Positions 5,574 through 6,901 of a DNA stretch of 6,901 bases are shown in pieces (positions within the stretch are counted from its first letter, which is position 1; each line of letters begins with the position of its first letter). The stretch lies in assembly GCA_030824295.1 (NCBI GenBank), contig JAVBYA010000463.1:1-6901 (forward strand), in the 5' to 3' direction. The position numbers and the translations under genes are program-made. The notes under the pieces are model-generated. The model was not told where the DNA came from. It searched no databases and was given only the letters and a program-made list of their open reading frames with translations. The DNA comes from Bacteroidota bacterium. GTDB taxonomy: Bacteria; Bacteroidota; Ignavibacteria; UBA10030; UBA8401.

Positions 5574-6901
5574 GTGGGATCAGAACATTCATTACCCAAA
5601 CTTCGCCGCACGCTCATTGAACCAGCCGGGAACTTTCCGGCGGTCCGCATCGGCTCGCCCGCTCGTCATCCGGAACGCGTCCTGCAGTTCGGCGAAGGGA
5701 ATTTCCTCCGTGCCTTTGTGGACTGGCAGTTCCAGGAGCTTATCGACGCCGGGAAGTTCAACGGCAGCATTGTCGTGGTGCAGCCGCTCCCGAAAGGGAT
5801 GGTCGGAATGGTCAACGCGCAGGATGGTCTCTATACGGTCGTCCAGCGCGGCATCGAGGACGGTGCCGTTGTGGAACGTCCGCATCTGATCACCGCCATC
5901 AGCCGCGGCATCGATCCGTACACGCATTATGCGGAGTATCTGCAGTGTGCCGCGAACCCGGAGATGCGGTACATCATCTCCAATACGACCGAATCCGGAA
6001 TCGAATATGTAAAGTGCGAACGCCCGAAGGAGATCTGTCCGGCGTCCTATCCTGCGAAAGTGACATCGTTCCTGTTCGAACGATTCACGGTCTTCGGCGG
6101 TGATGTGTCGAAAGGGATGATCATCATTCCGTGCGAGCTCATCGAGCAGAACGGCGATACTCTGAAGAAGTGTGTACTGCAGCATGCGGTGGATTGGGGC
6201 TGCGGACAGGGATTCATCGATTGGCTCGCCGCCGGAACGACCTTCTGCAATACACTGGTGGACCGCATCGTCCCCGGTTACCCGAAGGAGGAAGCGGCGG
6301 CACTGTGCGATCGGTTCGGTTATCAGGACGATCTGATCGTGGCGTGCGAGGTGTTCCACAAATGGGTCATCCAGGGAAACGCGGCAGCGCAGAAGGAACT
6401 TCCATTCGAGACCATCGGACTCAACGTTGTCTGGACGGATGACATCACACCGCACCGGACGCTGAAGGTCCGCATTCTGAACGGCGCCCATACGACATTC
6501 ACGATCCCTGCGCTGTTCGCCGGGATGGAATTCGTCAAAGAATGCATGGATGATCCGCTCGTGAGTACGTTCATCCGTGAAGCGGTGTTCGAAGAGATCC
6601 TGCCGACACTCGATTTCGAACCGGAAGAGCGCCAGCGGTTCGCCGCTGCCGTTCTGGAGCGGTTCAGGAATCCCTTCATCAAACATGCCTTGATCTCCAT
6701 TACGCTCAACTCCGCCTCCAAGTTCAAAGTGCGCGTCCTTCCTTCATTGCTGGCATACCAACAGATCCATCACCAGCTGCCGAAACGGCTGACGCTCGGA
6801 TTGGCTGCTCTCCTTCGTTTCTATCGGCCTGCAGGGAGCGGTCCCAAAGGAACATTCGGGAACTATAACGGCGCAGAGTACCCCATCCAGGATGCGGAAG
6901 A
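5574..6901 (+). CDS. uxaB: Tagaturonate reductase (altronate oxidoreductase), 3' end outside window
   Basis: Reduces D-tagaturonate to D-altronate with NADH (EC 1.1.1.58) in the cytoplasm, linking UxaC and UxaA. The window contains 442 codons and the frame is still open at the right edge; E. coli UxaB has about 483 residues, so only the end is missing. It is a long-chain polyol dehydrogenase of the mannitol dehydrogenase type: a nucleotide-binding half with QFGEGNFLRAFVDW at 38-51 and SNTTESG at 136-142, then a C-terminal half with the catalytic trio K298, N303 and H306 in KVRILNGAHT and FRNPFIKH at 364-371. Fructuronate reductase (UxuB) belongs to the same superfamily, but the QFGEGNFLR and CELIEQNGD blocks and the gene context favour UxaB. 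The start is the GTG directly after the uxaA stop. It gives about 18 residues more before QFGEGNFLR than in E. coli, and no ATG is available in between. Confidence 0.94.
   Translation, partial: MGSEHSLPKLRRTLIEPAGNFPAVRIGSPARHPERVLQFGEGNFLRAFVDWQFQELIDAGKFNGSIVVVQPLPKGMVGMVNAQDGLYTVVQRGIEDGAVVERPHLITAISRGIDPYTHYAEYLQCAANPEMRYIISNTTESGIEYVKCERPKEICPASYPAKVTSFLFERFTVFGGDVSKGMIIIPCELIEQNGDTLKKCVLQHAVDWGCGQGFIDWLAAGTTFCNTLVDRIVPGYPKEEAAALCDRFGYQDDLIVACEVFHKWVIQGNAAAQKELPFETIGLNVVWTDDITPHRTLKVRILNGAHTTFTIPALFAGMEFVKECMDDPLVSTFIREAVFEEILPTLDFEPEERQRFAAAVLERFRNPFIKHALISITLNSASKFKVRVLPSLLAYQQIHHQLPKRLTLGLAALLRFYRPAGSGPKGTFGNYNGAEYPIQDAE

Noticed and set aside
5592..6686. Long minus-strand open frame of 364 codons
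   Set aside because: It lies wholly opposite uxaB, whose plus-strand translation matches the family from end to end. The minus-strand product is rich in R, D, H and E without recognisable motifs, as expected from the antisense of a GC-rich gene.
1..6901. RNA genes, CRISPR arrays, insertion sequences or attachment sites
   Set aside because: Practically every base is accounted for by five co-directional protein genes. No spaced repeats, transposase, tRNA-like fold or terminal inverted repeats were seen.

Overview
The window is a tightly packed, all-plus-strand stretch of a bacterial chromosome devoted to pectin and galacturonate use. The likely host is a member of the Bacteroidetes/Ignavibacteria/FCB group with a type IX secretion system (T9SS). 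The evidence is that two consecutive genes end in the same kind of C-terminal sorting domain, that the intact one carries the NYPNPFNPST motif common in Ignavibacteria and related lineages, and that its repeats are of the VTQRGVCW type frequent in secreted Bacteroidetes proteins. The DNA is moderately GC-rich and even in character, and nothing in it suggests recent transfer. The exact phylum is an inference.

Layout: (1) bases 2-148 are the last 48 codons of a secreted protein, only its T9SS-type sorting tail. (2) Bases 145-2604 encode an 819-residue multidomain pectinesterase: signal peptide, unassigned N-terminal domain, two fibronectin-III-like repeats, pectin methylesterase beta-helix with the full active-site set, and T9SS sorting tail. 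(3) After a 33-base gap come uxaC (2638-4080, uronate isomerase), uxaA (4077-5573, altronate dehydratase) and uxaB (5574 to beyond the right edge, tagaturonate reductase). The junctions are a 4-base ATGA overlap (partial gene/pectinesterase), 33 bases (pectinesterase/uxaC), a 4-base ATGA overlap (uxaC/uxaA) and zero bases (uxaA/uxaB). This is the signature of a single operon with translational coupling. There is no gene-free stretch above 300 bases; the only intergenic DNA is bases 2605-2637, which shows no terminator.

How the genes work together: the exported pectinesterase strips methyl groups from pectin so that depolymerases (not seen here) can release galacturonate. In the cytoplasm UxaC converts D-galacturonate to D-tagaturonate, UxaB reduces that to D-altronate, and UxaA dehydrates it to 2-keto-3-deoxy-D-gluconate (KDG). 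The window therefore holds the complete isomerase-route conversion of galacturonate to KDG. The uptake system, KDG kinase, KDPG aldolase, regulator and operon promoter must lie elsewhere.

I found no undescribed system. The points most worth checking are an eight-A run between the catalytic part of the pectinesterase and its sorting tail, where a one-base slip gives an immediate stop; the unassigned N-terminal domain of that protein; and the co-transcription of a T9SS-exported enzyme with the cytoplasmic pathway that uses its downstream product.
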